From: Schoenoplectus triqueter
Taxonomy: Eukaryota > Streptophyta > Magnoliopsida > Poales > Cyperaceae
DNA length: 32,830 nucleotides
NCBI GenBank assembly: GCA_964058805.1
Contig: CAXKVV010000536.1
Coordinates: forward strand, 1 to 32,830
Direction of reading: 5' to 3'
A program made the position numbers and the translations under genes. The notes under the pieces were generated by a model. It ran no database searches. It was not told the origin of the DNA and saw nothing but the letters and a program-made list of their open reading frames with translations. Below are positions 32,450 to 32,830 of this stretch, one piece after another. How positions within the stretch are numbered: the first letter of the stretch is position 1; the number at the start of each line of letters is the position of its first letter.

Positions 32450-32690
32450 TGACAAATTACCAAAATGCCCTCGTGAATAGTAAGGAGGTTTCAAAGTGAA
32501 AAGACCAAAATACCCTTAAAGTTCATCCAATTTACCAAAACGCCATTGGGCTTTTTGGCCAAATTACCGAAATACCCTTGGGCTTTTGGACAAATTACCA
32601 AAATACCCTTGGAGGTCATCATGGGCCTTTTTGGGCTTTTCGGATTTTGGGCTTTTTTGGGCTTTTCTGATTTTGGGCTTTTAATTATTA
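32450..32690 (-). repeat. Short direct repeats upstream of the LTR TATA box
   Basis: Four degenerate units of about 30 bp carry TTACCAAAATRCCCT followed by TGGGCTTTTGG-type words. Next come several GGGCTTTTCGGATTTT-type units. They lie within U3, 20-260 bp upstream of the TATA box in the direction of transcription, where plant retrotransposon enhancers normally sit. The same array is in the 3' LTR at 24459-24699. The enhancer role is inferred. Confidence 0.5.
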
Positions 32691-32830
32691 ATTAAGACTT
32701 TAATTATAAATGGGCTTTGGCCCATAATTCAAATCCATAATTAACATTTTAAAATCCAAATCAAATATATATAATTGTCATCTACAATTATATTTTTCTC
32801 GGTTGTTGTTTCGGCGAATTTATACGACGT

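Larger units (their letters stand above)
23785..32830 (-). mobile_element. Ty1/copia LTR retrotransposon, nearly complete (5' LTR cut by window end)
   Basis: Read on the minus strand, the order is 5' LTR (partly outside the window), PBS, a 1.9-kb leader, one gag-pol ORF, PPT and 3' LTR. The order protease-integrase-RT-RNase H defines Ty1/copia. The two LTRs align at an offset of 7991 bp and are identical over all 1055 visible positions, so insertion was very recent. With a 2100-bp LTR, the full element should span 23785-33875, about 10.1 kb. The base group flanking the left end is GTTTT; the matching duplication should follow position 33875, outside the window. The lineage within copia (Tork-like or another) is not settled by eye. 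Confidence 0.95.
31776..32830 (-). repeat. 5' LTR of the copia element (partial, runs off the window)
   Basis: Positions 31776-32830 match 23785-24839 base for base. This copy should drive transcription of the element. The missing 1045 bp lie beyond the window. Confidence 0.96.

Overview
This is nuclear DNA from a flowering plant. The evidence is a 31-exon gene with GT-AG introns that encodes a plant-specific DENN-WD40 protein, AT-rich intergenic DNA, plant-type MITEs and a Ty1/copia retrotransposon primed by initiator tRNA-Met. The species cannot be named from the sequence, and I could not separate monocot from dicot.

Layout. (1) 1-1673: AT-rich intergenic DNA with a short AAT microsatellite and a 13-bp perfect hairpin. 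(2) 1674-10472, minus strand: one complete, apparently intact gene. I recognise it as the orthologue of Arabidopsis STOMATAL CYTOKINESIS DEFECTIVE 1 (SCD1). I rebuilt 31 coding exons that total 3615 nt, or 1204 codons plus stop, with consistent phases throughout. (3) 10774-14938: a dense island of foldback elements. One lies just upstream of SCD1. Seven elements of about 380-425 bp follow nearly end to end, separated by (TA)n/(GA)n microsatellites, then a hAT-like MITE and a decayed copy. (4) 16621-18075, plus strand: a broken, intron-containing copy of the tRNA adenosine deaminase TAD2/ADAT2, split by a truncated LINE (about 17020-17803). (5) 18076-23784: gene-poor DNA with three hAT-type MITEs (one with a perfect 8-bp target duplication), another foldback element and a degenerate 105-109-bp tandem repeat. 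(6) 23785-end, minus strand: a very young Ty1/copia LTR retrotransposon with a 2100-bp LTR, PPT, a 1300-codon gag-pol ORF, a 1.9-kb leader rich in repeats, a PBS, and the first 1055 bp of the second LTR before the window ends. The two LTRs are identical over all visible bases.

The only probable host gene is SCD1, a housekeeping membrane-trafficking and cytokinesis factor. The rest is mostly mobile DNA in layers. The observations most worth following are: a 16-nt dyad (GTGCT-N6-AGCAC-like) placed 11-16 nt inside the tips of seven foldback elements whose bodies differ; tandemly amplified leader hairpins of the copia element that show compensatory stem changes; and an apparent in-frame shortening of gag in an otherwise intact, recently inserted element.
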